A stretch of DNA of 64,000 nucleotides, from NCBI RefSeq assembly GCF_030825805.1, contig NZ_JAPJPF010000002.1, positions 17,673 through 81,672 of the forward strand, in the 5' to 3' direction. Under the pieces are notes generated by a model that saw nothing but the letters and a program-made list of their open reading frames with translations, was not told the origin of the DNA and did no database searches. The translations under genes were made by a program, and so were the position numbers. This stretch comes from Streptococcus sp. GTDB taxonomy: Bacteria > Bacillota > Bacilli > Lactobacillales > Streptococcaceae. The first letter of the stretch is position 1. The number at the start of each line of letters is the position of its first letter. Below are positions 27,776 through 36,819 of this stretch, piece after piece.

Positions 27776-28870
27776 ATGAGTAAAAGAGCTGTGTTGATGA
27801 TGACCTTTGGGTCGCCAGAAGAGATTACCTACGAAGGAGTAGCAGAGTTTTTCACGAATATACGCCGTGGGGTTCGTCCTGAACCACATGAAATTCAGAC
27901 TTTATATGACAATTACGTCCGAATCGGTGGAACGCCGCTCCAAAGGATAACTAGAGAAGAAGTGGACTTGGTTGCTACTGCTCTTGGAAATCAAGCGTCG
28001 GTATACTTTGCCAACAAATTTTCCCGCCCTTTCATCACAGATGTGATCAAAGAAATGGAGTTAGATGGAATTAAAGAGTGTTTGTGTTTGATTCTAGAGC
28101 CCCATTATTCCTACTATTCTGTCATGGGTTATGAAAAATTTCTAGAAAGTGAGCAGATAAAGTTCCAAATCATCAAGGACTGGTACCGCGAACCTGACCT
28201 ACTCCACTATTGGGCTGATGAGATCCAAAAGATTGTAGATCAAATTGGAGACGACAGTTATAAGGTGATTTTTTCAGCCCACAGTGTCCCAGTTTTGGCA
28301 CTAGATTTTGGTGACCCTTATATCGACCAGATTTATGACAATAGTCGCATGATTGCAGAGATTTTAGGGCTTGAAGAGGAGCAGTACACCAATACTTGGC
28401 AGAGTGAGAGTGATATAGGTATTCCTTGGATTAAGCCAGATGTCTTAGAATACCTGCGAGATGAGAGGGAGCATCCTGACCACTATATTTTTGTTCCGAT
28501 TGCCTTTATTAGTGAGCATATTGAAGTTCTTTTTGATAATGATGTGGAGTGTCAGGAGCTATGTCAGGAGCTCGGAGTGGCTTATCATCGACCTCCTATG
28601 CCAAATAGCGATTCACGACTGATTAAAGCCCTTCTGTCAACCATTCAGTCTCATATAGATGGTGACTATAGTGACTATCAACCTCAGCTAGAGACTTTTG
28701 ATGAGTTGGAAGCTCCTTCAAGTACAGGTCAGATTTTGGAAGCAGAAAAAGATATTCAAATGCCCGATTTTGTCAGAAAATTGATTGATAAGAAAGGCCG
28801 CGATAATGTCAAAATGCCCTATTTGATTAAGAAAATGCTAGAAAAGAAGTATGGAAAAAAATATGATTAA
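27776..28870 (+). CDS. hemH: Ferrochelatase (coproporphyrin/protoporphyrin type), orphan
   Basis: A 364-residue class-II chelatase that inserts Fe2+ into a porphyrin. It begins with the family's [11 protein letters not shown], has NIRRGVRP, the metal-site His in FSAHSVPV, and the conserved acidic site [11 protein letters not shown]. After this motif there are about 108 residues, some 60 more than in the 310-residue B. subtilis enzyme. The extra part is charged and ends Lys-rich. The start at 27776 has AAGGAG six bases upstream; the in-frame ATG at 27758 does not. No other haem-synthesis gene is in the window. It has its own -10-like TAAAAT at about 27743. Confidence 0.9.
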   Translation: MSKRAVLMMTFGSPEEITYEGVAEFFTNIRRGVRPEPHEIQTLYDNYVRIGGTPLQRITREEVDLVATALGNQASVYFANKFSRPFITDVIKEMELDGIKECLCLILEPHYSYYSVMGYEKFLESEQIKFQIIKDWYREPDLLHYWADEIQKIVDQIGDDSYKVIFSAHSVPVLALDFGDPYIDQIYDNSRMIAEILGLEEEQYTNTWQSESDIGIPWIKPDVLEYLRDEREHPDHYIFVPIAFISEHIEVLFDNDVECQELCQELGVAYHRPPMPNSDSRLIKALLSTIQSHIDGDYSDYQPQLETFDELEAPSSTGQILEAEKDIQMPDFVRKLIDKKGRDNVKMPYLIKKMLEKKYGKKYD

Positions 28871-28959
28871 AAGATGGAGTTTTAAATCAGGAAGTGGGCT
28901 AGAGCTCGATAAAAAGTGTATACTATAGGTAGGTAAGCAATAGAAAGTAGGTTGTTCCT

Positions 28960-29997
28960 ATGAAGAAAACAGTCTATACAAAAGCTGGGCAAGTGGGTCT
29001 AGTAGAAGTAGAACGTCCACACATCGAAGAACCGGATGATGTTATTCTCCGCATCGTCCGAACATGTGTCTGTGGATCCGATCTCTGGAGCTACCGCAAT
29101 CCAGATATTGAAGCGGGGCACCAAAATAGTGGCCACGAGGCTATTGGGGTTGTCGAAGAAATCGGTGAGGCCATTACCACGGTCAAACCAGGAGACTTTG
29201 TCATCGCGCCTTTCACCCATGGCTGTGGGGAGTGTGATGCCTGTCGTGCAGGCTATGATGGGACGTGTGACCGCCATATCGGCACTAACTGGTCTGATGG
29301 GGTTCAAGCAGAGTACATGCGCTTCGAGTATGCTAACTGGGCTCTTGTCAAGATTCCTGGGCAACCATCAGATTATACAGAAGCCATGCTCAAATCCTTC
29401 TTGACGTTAGCGGATGTCATGCCAACCGGTTACCATGCGGCGCGTGTAGCAGACGTGAAGCCTGGTGACAAAGTAGTGGTCATCGGGGACGGTGCCGTTG
29501 GTCAATGTGCAGTGATCGCAGCCAAGATGCGGGGAGCGTCACAAATTGTCCTCATGAGTCGCCACGAAGACCGCCAACAAATGGCTTTGGAATTTGGTGC
29601 GACAGCAGTCGTAGCGGAGCGTGGCGAAGAAGGCATTGCCAAGGTCCGTGAAATCCTCGGAGGAGGAGCAGATGCGGCTCTTGAATGTGTCGGTACCGCA
29701 GCAGCTGTTGATCAGGCCCTTGGGGTTCTTCACAATGGTGGACGTTTAGGTTTTGTCGGTGTTCCTCACTACAATAACCGTGCTCTTGGTTCGACCTTTG
29801 CGCAAAATATTTCTGTTGCAGGAGGCGCTGCTTCCGTGACAACTTATGACAAACAGTTCTTGCTGAAAGCAGTGCTTGACGGCGATATCAATCCAGGACG
29901 CGTCTTTACCCATAGCTATAGCTTGGACGAGATTGATCAAGCTTATAAAGACATGGATGAACGCAAGACCATTAAGGCTATGATTGTCATTGAGTAA
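28960..29997 (+). CDS. Zinc-dependent medium-chain alcohol dehydrogenase
   Basis: A 345-residue MDR-family dehydrogenase. The catalytic zinc site is indicated by CVCGSDLW and GHQNSGHEAIG. The structural zinc lobe carries four Cys in HGCGECDACRAGYDGTC. The NAD(P) Rossmann motif is VIGDGAVGQC. Pneumococcal AdhB, an alcohol dehydrogenase near sczA-czcD, is a plausible relative. The ribosome site is weak (AGTAGG about ten bases upstream). It is followed by a strong terminator. Confidence 0.88.
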   Translation: MKKTVYTKAGQVGLVEVERPHIEEPDDVILRIVRTCVCGSDLWSYRNPDIEAGHQNSGHEAIGVVEEIGEAITTVKPGDFVIAPFTHGCGECDACRAGYDGTCDRHIGTNWSDGVQAEYMRFEYANWALVKIPGQPSDYTEAMLKSFLTLADVMPTGYHAARVADVKPGDKVVVIGDGAVGQCAVIAAKMRGASQIVLMSRHEDRQQMALEFGATAVVAERGEEGIAKVREILGGGADAALECVGTAAAVDQALGVLHNGGRLGFVGVPHYNNRALGSTFAQNISVAGGAASVTTYDKQFLLKAVLDGDINPGRVFTHSYSLDEIDQAYKDMDERKTIKAMIVIE

Positions 29998-30004
29998 TGA
30001 AAAA

Positions 30005-30037
30005 ATTCTAGTAGAGGTTGTCTACTAGAATTTTTTT
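30005..30037. terminator. Terminator between the dehydrogenase and the minus-strand helicase gene
   Basis: ATTCTAGTAGA/TCTACTAGAAT, an 11-bp perfect stem with GGTTG loop and seven T; A-rich on the left, so bidirectional. Confidence 0.9.
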
Positions 30038-30053
30038 GTAGTGAAATCAGTTC

Positions 30054-32768
30054 TTATTTCAAATCCGACATCACTTGTTTCTTGGTGAAGGTGCGCTCTT
30101 GTTTGTTAGCCAAGGCCTTGATGCGTGCATCTAAAAGAACAGCACGGCCTTCGGCGCTTCTGGTATAGACGAGGTCATACTTACCTAGGCTCTTTCGGAT
30201 TTGCTCGACAAAGGCTTGGGCCTCCTCTTTTCGCTTATCAAAGAGGCTTGGCACGGCGAAGTATTCTGTCTGGTCGGATACTTTTTCCTGAGCTTTTAGG
30301 ATGTAACGCTGGTTTTCAATCGGTGCGAAAAATTCGATCATGGTTTGCGAGAAGAGTTCTTTCTCTCGCATGGTTCCGCCCTTCATATAGATCAGCGTGT
30401 TGATGGCATCCTTCCTATCTCGGACCACTTGGATGCGGGTCTCCTGGGTTTGAATCTGGCCAGAAGCTAATAAGGCTTGACGGACAGCTTCTCCAAATAC
30501 TTCCATGCGTTTATAAGGACTCTTATAGAGGTAGTAGCGTAGCCAAGCAAGGAGTGCGAGAACAGCTAAGACGAATAGAAGAATAAGAGAAACAGTGTTC
30601 CTTCCACCTCTATGTGAGTAGTAAATAAGGTTGGCGAAAGCATCGGTCAAAGCAGCAGCCGTCAGCCAGCGAGCTAGCTTTCTGGCATCAAAAAATAGGG
30701 CCAGAGGCAGGAAGTGTTTATCCACTTGGACCTCGTTTGCAATCTCCATATTCTCAAGAATCGGAAGAGCTTTTTGCCAGTCATCCCGAAGTTCTTGACG
30801 ATGAGTGGAGCGCTCTAAGGACTCTTCGTTGAGTTTCTGTAACTGTTTTTTAGTATAGCGGATATTGTCAAAGGATAGACGTTCGATTCCGGATTCGATA
30901 AAGGGTTCCTTGTAGTGGAGGCCTAAAAATTGCTTCATCCGTCTCTCTAAAAGCTCTAGATCAGGACTGTATTCTTTCAGTTGATCAGTGATGGCTTCGA
31001 TCTCTTCCTTTTCAAGATCTGACTTTTCATACCATTTCTTTGAGGAAAGATTGATGGAGACCAGATGCCAGATGTTACTGGTCTTGTCTGGATCCTCAGG
31101 CCACACTCGGATGGCACGGCCTCGCATTTGGTTGCTGAGCATAAAGCTACCGACAAAGCTCGCTAGGATCAGGGAGTTGACACAAGGAGCATCCCAGCCT
31201 TCTCCTAGAAGAGACTTGGTTCCAATCACGACTTGGATGAGTCCCTCTTGAAAGAGCTGAGTCACAGCTGTCACCAAATCATGTTGAGAACCAACCAAGC
31301 GAATCTTGAGAAAGTCATCAGGAGATAATTGGCCGACATTTTGGTAAGTCAGTCGATTCGCTCCTAGAAGCTCTTCTAGTTTTGGCTTAGCAACTGTTGG
31401 GATGATGACGATAGTACCTGTTAAGACAGCGATGGCAGGAGGGGTCGTTAGCTCTATGCTTTCCCTGCGAATGGATTCAAAATACGAGAGAACTCCCAAC
31501 TGAGTGAATTGGGCGTCCGTGTCCCCTAGATGAACTTCAAAGTCTTGGCGAATATAGTCTGTTAAAACCAGTTGGCGCAGTTGGCTTCCAAGAGCCTGGT
31601 ATTCCGCCTTGAAAATCTCTCGAACCGCATTGAGTTTTCCAAGGGATTGGTTCAGCAGGAGGTCTTGTTTTTTGTTGCGGACCAGTTTGACTTGTTTTCG
31701 ATCGATCAAGCTGGCTGCTTTTAATTCATGAAGCAGTTGCTTCTCGTATTCCTCAGGTAGATTGTACCAGTGAGGCACCTGAAAGAGCAGACCTTGCAGG
31801 AGAATTTCAAGCCAGTCCAGGGTGAAAGCAGGTAGTTTCTTGGCTCCTAAAAGGTCCTGGAAACGTTTGGGAAAGTCAATTCCCTTGCTTCGAAGAAAGA
31901 TCAGGGTAGCAGAGAGATACTTGGGCTCATTGAGCAATTCATCATCACTAATCTGACCAGATAAGGCCTGACAGGATTGCAGGTGTTGGCAAAAGAGGGG
32001 ATCGGAAGTCAATTGTTGTAAGAGAGCATTCTTTTGTTGGCTAAAGGCGTCCAACTGAGCCTGCTCTTCCTTGGTTGGAAAGGCAAAGTAGACATAGTCT
32101 TGGTGGGGACAAAGGGTCTCTTCCTTTACCAATTCGGGAACCGTGATTTCCTCATCAATCTCCCCACACATGCGGATATAGCGTTCCCAAAGAGTAGGGT
32201 CCCCTTCATAGGGAGGGGTAGCAGTGAGGGAGATCATCTTTAAGTCAGGGAAGGCTTGGCGAAAGGCTTCCAAACTCTTCCACCATTCATTGCGCAGGTG
32301 GTGACACTCATCTAAACAGAGGGTTCCAAGTGAGATTTCTTTGAAAGTAGAAAAGATGTCAAAGCCTTTGAAATCAAATGTTTCAATCTCTGCCTGGTCA
32401 TCGGTATCTTCAGCTTGCGATTGACCGACGATTTGGTTCATGGCACTGTGTAGGGCTTGATAGGTAGCCACTGTAATCAGCTTAGGATGTTTAAGATTCT
32501 GAGAGATCAATTGCTCCGCTTGGCTTTCATCTTTCAAGAATGCTTGGATAATCCGGTCGACCCATTGTTGACGAATGGTGACCGTAGGTGCCAAGATCAG
32601 GGTTGGTTGCCCAAAGCGTCGGATGAATTCAATTCCTAGGGTTGTTTTTCCAGAGCCAGGAGCTGCTACCAAATGCAGGTGGCCATCCGCCATAAAAGCC
32701 TCACTCTTATCGAGAACGCGTTTTTGATAGTGTCTCCATTGTCCTGTAAAAGCTAGTTCTTGTAACAT
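30054..32768 (-). CDS. Large SF2 helicase-like ATPase with a predicted transmembrane helix
   Basis: A 904-residue protein. The N-terminal half is an SF2 (DEAH/UvrB-like) motor: motif I AAPGSGKTT, LILAPTVTIRQQW (Ia), motif II LDECHH, SLTATPP (III), GTKSLLGEGWDAP (V) and QMRGRAIR (VI). About 200 helical residues are inserted between the RecA domains. Near residues 726-748 there is a strong membrane segment (SLILLFVLAVLALLAWLRYY), followed by a 156-residue C-terminal domain I do not recognise. GGGAGG precedes the ATG at 32768; the in-frame ATG at 32810 has no ribosome site. It is a single-gene unit. Function unknown; DNA- or RNA-handling at the membrane, possibly defence, is conjecture. Confidence 0.85.
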   Translation of the reverse strand: MLQELAFTGQWRHYQKRVLDKSEAFMADGHLHLVAAPGSGKTTLGIEFIRRFGQPTLILAPTVTIRQQWVDRIIQAFLKDESQAEQLISQNLKHPKLITVATYQALHSAMNQIVGQSQAEDTDDQAEIETFDFKGFDIFSTFKEISLGTLCLDECHHLRNEWWKSLEAFRQAFPDLKMISLTATPPYEGDPTLWERYIRMCGEIDEEITVPELVKEETLCPHQDYVYFAFPTKEEQAQLDAFSQQKNALLQQLTSDPLFCQHLQSCQALSGQISDDELLNEPKYLSATLIFLRSKGIDFPKRFQDLLGAKKLPAFTLDWLEILLQGLLFQVPHWYNLPEEYEKQLLHELKAASLIDRKQVKLVRNKKQDLLLNQSLGKLNAVREIFKAEYQALGSQLRQLVLTDYIRQDFEVHLGDTDAQFTQLGVLSYFESIRRESIELTTPPAIAVLTGTIVIIPTVAKPKLEELLGANRLTYQNVGQLSPDDFLKIRLVGSQHDLVTAVTQLFQEGLIQVVIGTKSLLGEGWDAPCVNSLILASFVGSFMLSNQMRGRAIRVWPEDPDKTSNIWHLVSINLSSKKWYEKSDLEKEEIEAITDQLKEYSPDLELLERRMKQFLGLHYKEPFIESGIERLSFDNIRYTKKQLQKLNEESLERSTHRQELRDDWQKALPILENMEIANEVQVDKHFLPLALFFDARKLARWLTAAALTDAFANLIYYSHRGGRNTVSLILLFVLAVLALLAWLRYYLYKSPYKRMEVFGEAVRQALLASGQIQTQETRIQVVRDRKDAINTLIYMKGGTMREKELFSQTMIEFFAPIENQRYILKAQEKVSDQTEYFAVPSLFDKRKEEAQAFVEQIRKSLGKYDLVYTRSAEGRAVLLDARIKALANKQERTFTKKQVMSDLK

Positions 32769-32925
32769 TGTTTTCCTCCCTTGTACTGTCCCCATTATAT
32801 CATAGTTCATAGTATTCAGTTATATGGGGAGTTGCTGTGGAAGGAAAATTGTCCTTTTCGCTATCTCTCCTTGACACAGGATAGATGGGCTTATATAATG
32901 TTACAAACGAGTTTGGAGGAAAAAG

Positions 32926-33690
32926 ATGATCCATAAGCATGAAATTCCTATTTTAGAGTTTGACGACAACCCACAAGCAGTCATTATGCCGACCCATGAG
33001 GGGCTTGATCTACACCTGCCTGAAAAATGCATCTATGCTTTCTTGGAGGATGAGATTGATCGCTTTGCGAAAGTTGTAGGAGCCAAACAAGTAGCTAGCT
33101 TTGTCTCAGCTACCAAGACTTATCCGGTCTATGTCATGGACCACCAAGGAGAGGAAATCTGCTTGGCCCAAGCGCCAGTCGGATCAGCGCCTGCTGCTCA
33201 ATTCATGGATTGGTTGATTGGCTATGGGGTGAAGAAGATGATTTCGGCAGGTAGCTGTGGCGTCTTGGTGGATATGGAGGAAAATGCCTTTATAATCCCG
33301 ACCAAGGCCTTGCGAGATGAGGGGGCTAGTTACCATTATGTGGCTCCTTCTCGTTATATAGAAGTGGATCGTCGGGCACTGACTGCCATTGAAAGGGTTC
33401 TAAAACAAGCGTCCATTCCCTATCAAGAAGTGATGACTTGGTCGACGGACGGCTTTTATAGAGAAACGCCCGACAAGGTGGCCTATCGCATTGAAGAAGG
33501 GTGTAGCGTTGTGGAGATGGAGTGTGCCTCACTTGCAGCAGTAGCCCAGCTTCGTGATGCGGTTTGGGGCTTGCTCCTCTTTACCGCAGATTCTCTTGCA
33601 GACCTGGAAAATTATGACCAGCGTGACTGGGGATCTGAAGCATTCGATAAAGCCTTAGAATTGTGCCTAGAAATGGTTCTTCACTTGTAG
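32926..33690 (+). CDS. Nucleoside phosphorylase (PNP/UDP family)
   Basis: A 254-residue phosphorylase-superfamily protein. Phosphate and ribose contacts are suggested by the glycine-rich SAGSCGVL near residue 107 and VVEMECASLAA near 196, which has the conserved ME of the family. It likely cleaves a nucleoside with phosphate, but whether the base is uracil or a purine cannot be told. GGAGGAAAAAG precedes the ATG. It stands 31 bp before trkH but that gene has its own -10. Confidence 0.85.
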   Translation: MIHKHEIPILEFDDNPQAVIMPTHEGLDLHLPEKCIYAFLEDEIDRFAKVVGAKQVASFVSATKTYPVYVMDHQGEEICLAQAPVGSAPAAQFMDWLIGYGVKKMISAGSCGVLVDMEENAFIIPTKALRDEGASYHYVAPSRYIEVDRRALTAIERVLKQASIPYQEVMTWSTDGFYRETPDKVAYRIEEGCSVVEMECASLAAVAQLRDAVWGLLLFTADSLADLENYDQRDWGSEAFDKALELCLEMVLHL

Positions 33691-33706
33691 GTCTATACTC
33701 TTTTTA

Positions 33707-33715
33707 TGATACAAT
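33707..33715 (+). promoter_or_regulatory. Extended -10 promoter directly before trkH
   Basis: TG, one base, TACAAT at 33710-33715, six bases before the ATG at 33722. TTGTAG at 33685-33690 is a weak -35 at 19 bp spacing. The spacing predicts a leaderless transcript. Confidence 0.6.
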
Positions 33716-33721
33716 GAAGCT

Positions 33722-35104
33722 ATGTTAGTCAAATTATTTTTTAAACAATGGAAGGCCAAGCTGACTGGCCTGTCTCCGGCAAGGCGAATCTTTCTTAGCT
33801 TTGCCTTGGTTATCTTGATTGGCTCCCTCCTATTGAGTCTGCCTTTTGTTCAGCAAGCAAGCTCAAAAGCAGGCTATATCGACCACCTTTTTACAGCAGT
33901 CTCCATGGTCTGTGTGACAGGGCTCTTTACCCAATCAGTAGCTTCGACCTACAATGCCTGGGGGCAGTTGGTCTGTATGCTCTTGATTCAGATTGGTGGC
34001 CTGGGGATTTTGACCTTTATCGGTCTCTTCTTTATGGAAAGTCGTCAAAAGCTTAGCTACAAGGACCGACAGACCATCCGGGACAGCTTTAGTTTTAGCA
34101 ATAACCAGAGCTTGGCCCGTTTTGTCCGTTCTATTTTCATAACCACCTTTACCATCGAAGGACTGGGGGCCTTGCTCCTCATGATTCGCTTCATTCCTCG
34201 CTTCGGCTGGGGGCATGGAATCTTTAACTCCATCTTTGTCGCGATTTCAGCTTTTTGTAATGCGGGCTTCGATAATTTTGGGGGCGATAGTATGATGAGT
34301 TTCCAGACCGATTGGCTGGTGAACCTGACCTTGTCTGCCCTTATTATTACTGGTGGATTGGGCTTTATGGTTTGGTTTGACCTCGCTACCAAGGCCCGCA
34401 ATCAATCAGGACGGCGGACTCTTCGCTTCCATACCAAGGTGGTTCTCTGGTTAACAGCTGCGATCCTCCTCTTTGGGACAGTAACCAGTCTCTTGACCGA
34501 GTTTGATAATCCGGCATCCATTGGGTCCCTCCCCTTAGGAGAGAAAATTTTAGTCAGCTTTTTCCAAACCGTCAGCATGCGGACAGCTGGTTTTGCTTCC
34601 TTAGATTATACAGCAGTCCGGCCAGTGACGCTCTTCGTCTATCTCTTGCAGATGTTTTTAGGTGGAGCACCAGGTGGGACAGCAGGGGGCATGAAGATCA
34701 CAACCTTCCTGGTCCTCTTGCTCCTGGCTCGGAAGGAACTATTGGGGCTACCACATACCAATTTAGGAAAACGTACGATTTCACCAGACATTGTTCAACG
34801 TTCCTTTGGGACAGCGGTGATTTTCCAGTTGACCTTCTTAGTGGGGCTATTAGGAATCTGTTTGGTGACGCCGGATGGCCAACGCTTTATTTATTTGGTC
34901 TTTGAGGTGGTATCCGCTCTAGCGACAGTGGGAGTGACCGCCAATGTAACCTCAACCTTAAATGGAGCTGGACTAGGCATTATCATGGTCCTCATGTTTA
35001 TCGGACGGATTGGTCCTTTGACCCTCATGGTTAGCTTGAACAATTACCAAGCCAAGAAAGCAGATACCTTGCAGTATGCCAAGGCAGACATCATTATCGG
35101 ATAG
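33722..35104 (+). CDS. trkH: TrkH/KtrB-family potassium channel subunit
   Basis: A 460-residue membrane protein with four repeats of helix-pore-helix. Selectivity-filter-like segments are visible, such as VCVTGLFTQ near residue 62, ISAFCNAGFDNFG near 178, SMRTAGFAS near 290 and TVGVTANVTS near 402. The conserved GGAPGGTAGGMKITT precedes the last helices. It forms the K+ path and needs the RCK protein encoded 9 bp downstream. In S. pneumoniae the TrkH/CabP pair is controlled by cyclic di-AMP. No Shine-Dalgarno is evident. Confidence 0.92.
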   Translation: MLVKLFFKQWKAKLTGLSPARRIFLSFALVILIGSLLLSLPFVQQASSKAGYIDHLFTAVSMVCVTGLFTQSVASTYNAWGQLVCMLLIQIGGLGILTFIGLFFMESRQKLSYKDRQTIRDSFSFSNNQSLARFVRSIFITTFTIEGLGALLLMIRFIPRFGWGHGIFNSIFVAISAFCNAGFDNFGGDSMMSFQTDWLVNLTLSALIITGGLGFMVWFDLATKARNQSGRRTLRFHTKVVLWLTAAILLFGTVTSLLTEFDNPASIGSLPLGEKILVSFFQTVSMRTAGFASLDYTAVRPVTLFVYLLQMFLGGAPGGTAGGMKITTFLVLLLLARKELLGLPHTNLGKRTISPDIVQRSFGTAVIFQLTFLVGLLGICLVTPDGQRFIYLVFEVVSALATVGVTANVTSTLNGAGLGIIMVLMFIGRIGPLTLMVSLNNYQAKKADTLQYAKADIIIG

Positions 35105-35113
35105 GAGAAACTT

Positions 35114-35782
35114 ATGGAGAATCGAACCATTGGAATTTTAGGATTAGGAATTTTTGGACAGAGTGTCCTGAAAACCCTACAGGACCAGGATGTGGATATT
35201 ATTGCAATTGATGATCACGAAGATGTGATTAATCAGTATGAATCCATGATTACAACTGGAATTGTTGGAGACATTACGGAGTTGGACCTCTTGGATGCAG
35301 CAGATATTGGGAACTGTGACACAGTCGTGATCGCGACGGGTGAAAACCTGGAGTCCAGTGTGCTGGCTGTTATGCACTGTAAGTCACTTGGCGTCGAGCA
35401 TGTCATTGCCAAGGTCAAGAATGAAGTGACCAAGGAAGTCCTTGAGAAGATTGGGGCTGATTTGGTCATCCTACCAGAGGTGGAAGCGGGAATGTCCCTA
35501 GCCAAGATGATTCTCTTCCAACATGGGATTGAAGTTTTCCAGTTGGATGAAGAAGTGGTGGTGGTCGAGTTTACGGTTCCAGCTAGCTGGGTAGGAAAAA
35601 GCATCCAAGACTTGGAAATCAGAGACCAATATCAACTCAATATTATTGGCTATCGAGATGCGGAAGACCAGCCTTTGCGAAGTCAGATTGGTCCCGACTT
35701 TATCTGGCCAGAAGGGGTGCGCGTGATGGCGGTGACAGACAACCAATATCTGGATAGAATCCAAGACCTCTTAGAAGAATAG
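35114..35782 (+). CDS. trkA: TrkA/KtrA-type RCK regulatory subunit (CabP-like)
   Basis: A 222-residue cytosolic protein: an RCK_N Rossmann domain from residue 1 (IGILGLGIFGQSV, with D33-D34 ending strand 2) and an RCK_C domain from about 135 onward. It gates the TrkH channel by binding nucleotide; pneumococcal CabP of this type binds cyclic di-AMP at the RCK_C domain. GGAGAAAC stands before the ATG. trkH and trkA form a two-gene operon ending at a terminator. Confidence 0.92.
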   Translation: MENRTIGILGLGIFGQSVLKTLQDQDVDIIAIDDHEDVINQYESMITTGIVGDITELDLLDAADIGNCDTVVIATGENLESSVLAVMHCKSLGVEHVIAKVKNEVTKEVLEKIGADLVILPEVEAGMSLAKMILFQHGIEVFQLDEEVVVVEFTVPASWVGKSIQDLEIRDQYQLNIIGYRDAEDQPLRSQIGPDFIWPEGVRVMAVTDNQYLDRIQDLLEE

Positions 35783-35790
35783 AAATATAG

Positions 35791-35813
35791 AAACGGCCAA
35801 ATGGTCGTTTTTT
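35791..35813 (+). terminator. Terminator after trkA
   Basis: AAACGGCC/GGTCGTTT stem (one G-U pair) with an AAAT loop and T tail. Confidence 0.75.
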
Positions 35814-35862
35814 ACTGATATGATTTTATTACTAACTAAGAATTAAAGTTTCTTTAAGCATA

Positions 35863-35878
35863 TTCTACTATAGTAGAA
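35863..35878. promoter_or_regulatory. 16-bp perfect palindrome upstream of the CPBP gene
   Basis: TTCTACTATAGTAGAA is a perfect inverted repeat 39 bp before the CPBP start, in the likely promoter region. It is a candidate operator; no regulator can be assigned. Confidence 0.5.
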
Positions 35879-35916
35879 CTATCAAAAACACTTCCATTAT
35901 GGGAATAGAAGGATGA

Positions 35917-36684
35917 ATGATGAAAATTTTAAAGTTGATAGGACCTGAAAAGCCTTTAAAAGAGCTTAAGTGGTTTGATATCGCTATTGTGACTGCGATC
36001 ATGTTTGGGCAGTTTATTGTATGGTCTACAGAACTCTTCCTTGCCAGTCTTCAACCAGTTGCTCAAACGGTGACCAGTGTAGCAGAAACGACGACTGAAA
36101 CAGCTAGGGATGGGGCAGCATACTCGAGCAACTTTACCCTGCAGATCATCTTATTAACTCTCGCCTTTGCCTACTTACTTCTCCGGAATTTTGATTTTAA
36201 ACAGCTACCGATTCGTTTTAAATGGTCCGTCCTCTTTTGGGTACCTTTGATCTTTGCCATTGTTGGGCTATTTGGGGATATCGTGACAACGGTGAGTGGA
36301 GAGTATGATTACTTCAATATCAATCTCCTCCCATTTATCGATCCCATGCAGATTATTCACAAGTTCTTAGCGCTTAGTCCCATGGCGATTGCTTATGCCT
36401 TGCTGAATGGTTTCTACGAAGAGTTCTTCTTCTTGGGAGTCATGACATCTGTTAATGACAAGTACAAGTGGTGGGCACTGGCTTATTCGACCTTGATTCG
36501 GATTTCCTTCCATACCTACCAAGGTTTGCTTTGGGCAGTGGTCATCGGAGTGATTTATGGACTCTTCTACTATGTCCTCTACAAGAAGGTGATCAAAAAC
36601 CTCTTGCCATTCTTCCTCATGCATGCTTTGGCCGATATGTTTGGCTCTAGCATCCTCTATCTTTTAATCAACTGGGGAAGTTAA
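35917..36684 (+). CDS. CPBP-family membrane protein with an altered first motif
   Basis: A 255-residue integral membrane protein with about seven hydrophobic segments. It fits the CPBP/Abi (CAAX protease and bacteriocin-processing) family: motif 1 in YEEFFFLG, motif 2 in RISFHTYQG, and a late HALADMFG. In motif 1 (EExxxR) the Arg is Leu. Relatives act in bacteriocin self-immunity or membrane-protein processing, but activity of this one is uncertain. ATG codons at 35917 and 35920 are both possible after GAAGGATG. Confidence 0.78.
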   Translation: MMKILKLIGPEKPLKELKWFDIAIVTAIMFGQFIVWSTELFLASLQPVAQTVTSVAETTTETARDGAAYSSNFTLQIILLTLAFAYLLLRNFDFKQLPIRFKWSVLFWVPLIFAIVGLFGDIVTTVSGEYDYFNINLLPFIDPMQIIHKFLALSPMAIAYALLNGFYEEFFFLGVMTSVNDKYKWWALAYSTLIRISFHTYQGLLWAVVIGVIYGLFYYVLYKKVIKNLLPFFLMHALADMFGSSILYLLINWGS

Positions 36685-36695
36685 AAAAATAGTTG

Positions 36696-36724
36696 AAAAA
36701 CTGGACATGTTGTCCGGTTTTTTT
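36696..36724 (+). terminator. Terminator after the CPBP gene
   Basis: AAACTGGACA/TGTCCGGTTT stem (one G-U pair), TGT loop, seven T. Confidence 0.85.
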
Positions 36725-36779
36725 AACTGCTCTGAATCACCTGAATGATGGGAAAATCCCTGTAGAAAAGGCGCAAAGA

Positions 36780-36788
36780 TGGTATAAT
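36780..36788 (+). promoter_or_regulatory. Extended -10 promoter of rexB
   Basis: TG, one base, TATAAT at 36783-36788, giving a leader of about 25 nt before the ATG at 36820. Confidence 0.6.
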
Positions 36789-36819
36789 AGAACTATCATT
36801 TTACAGGAATCATAACATT

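Noticed and set aside
35840-35858. CiaR-binding site near TTTAAG at about 35853
   Set aside because: Only a single TTTAAG is present; the CiaR box needs two copies spaced by five bases. Other single TTTAAG hexamers in the window were rejected for the same reason.
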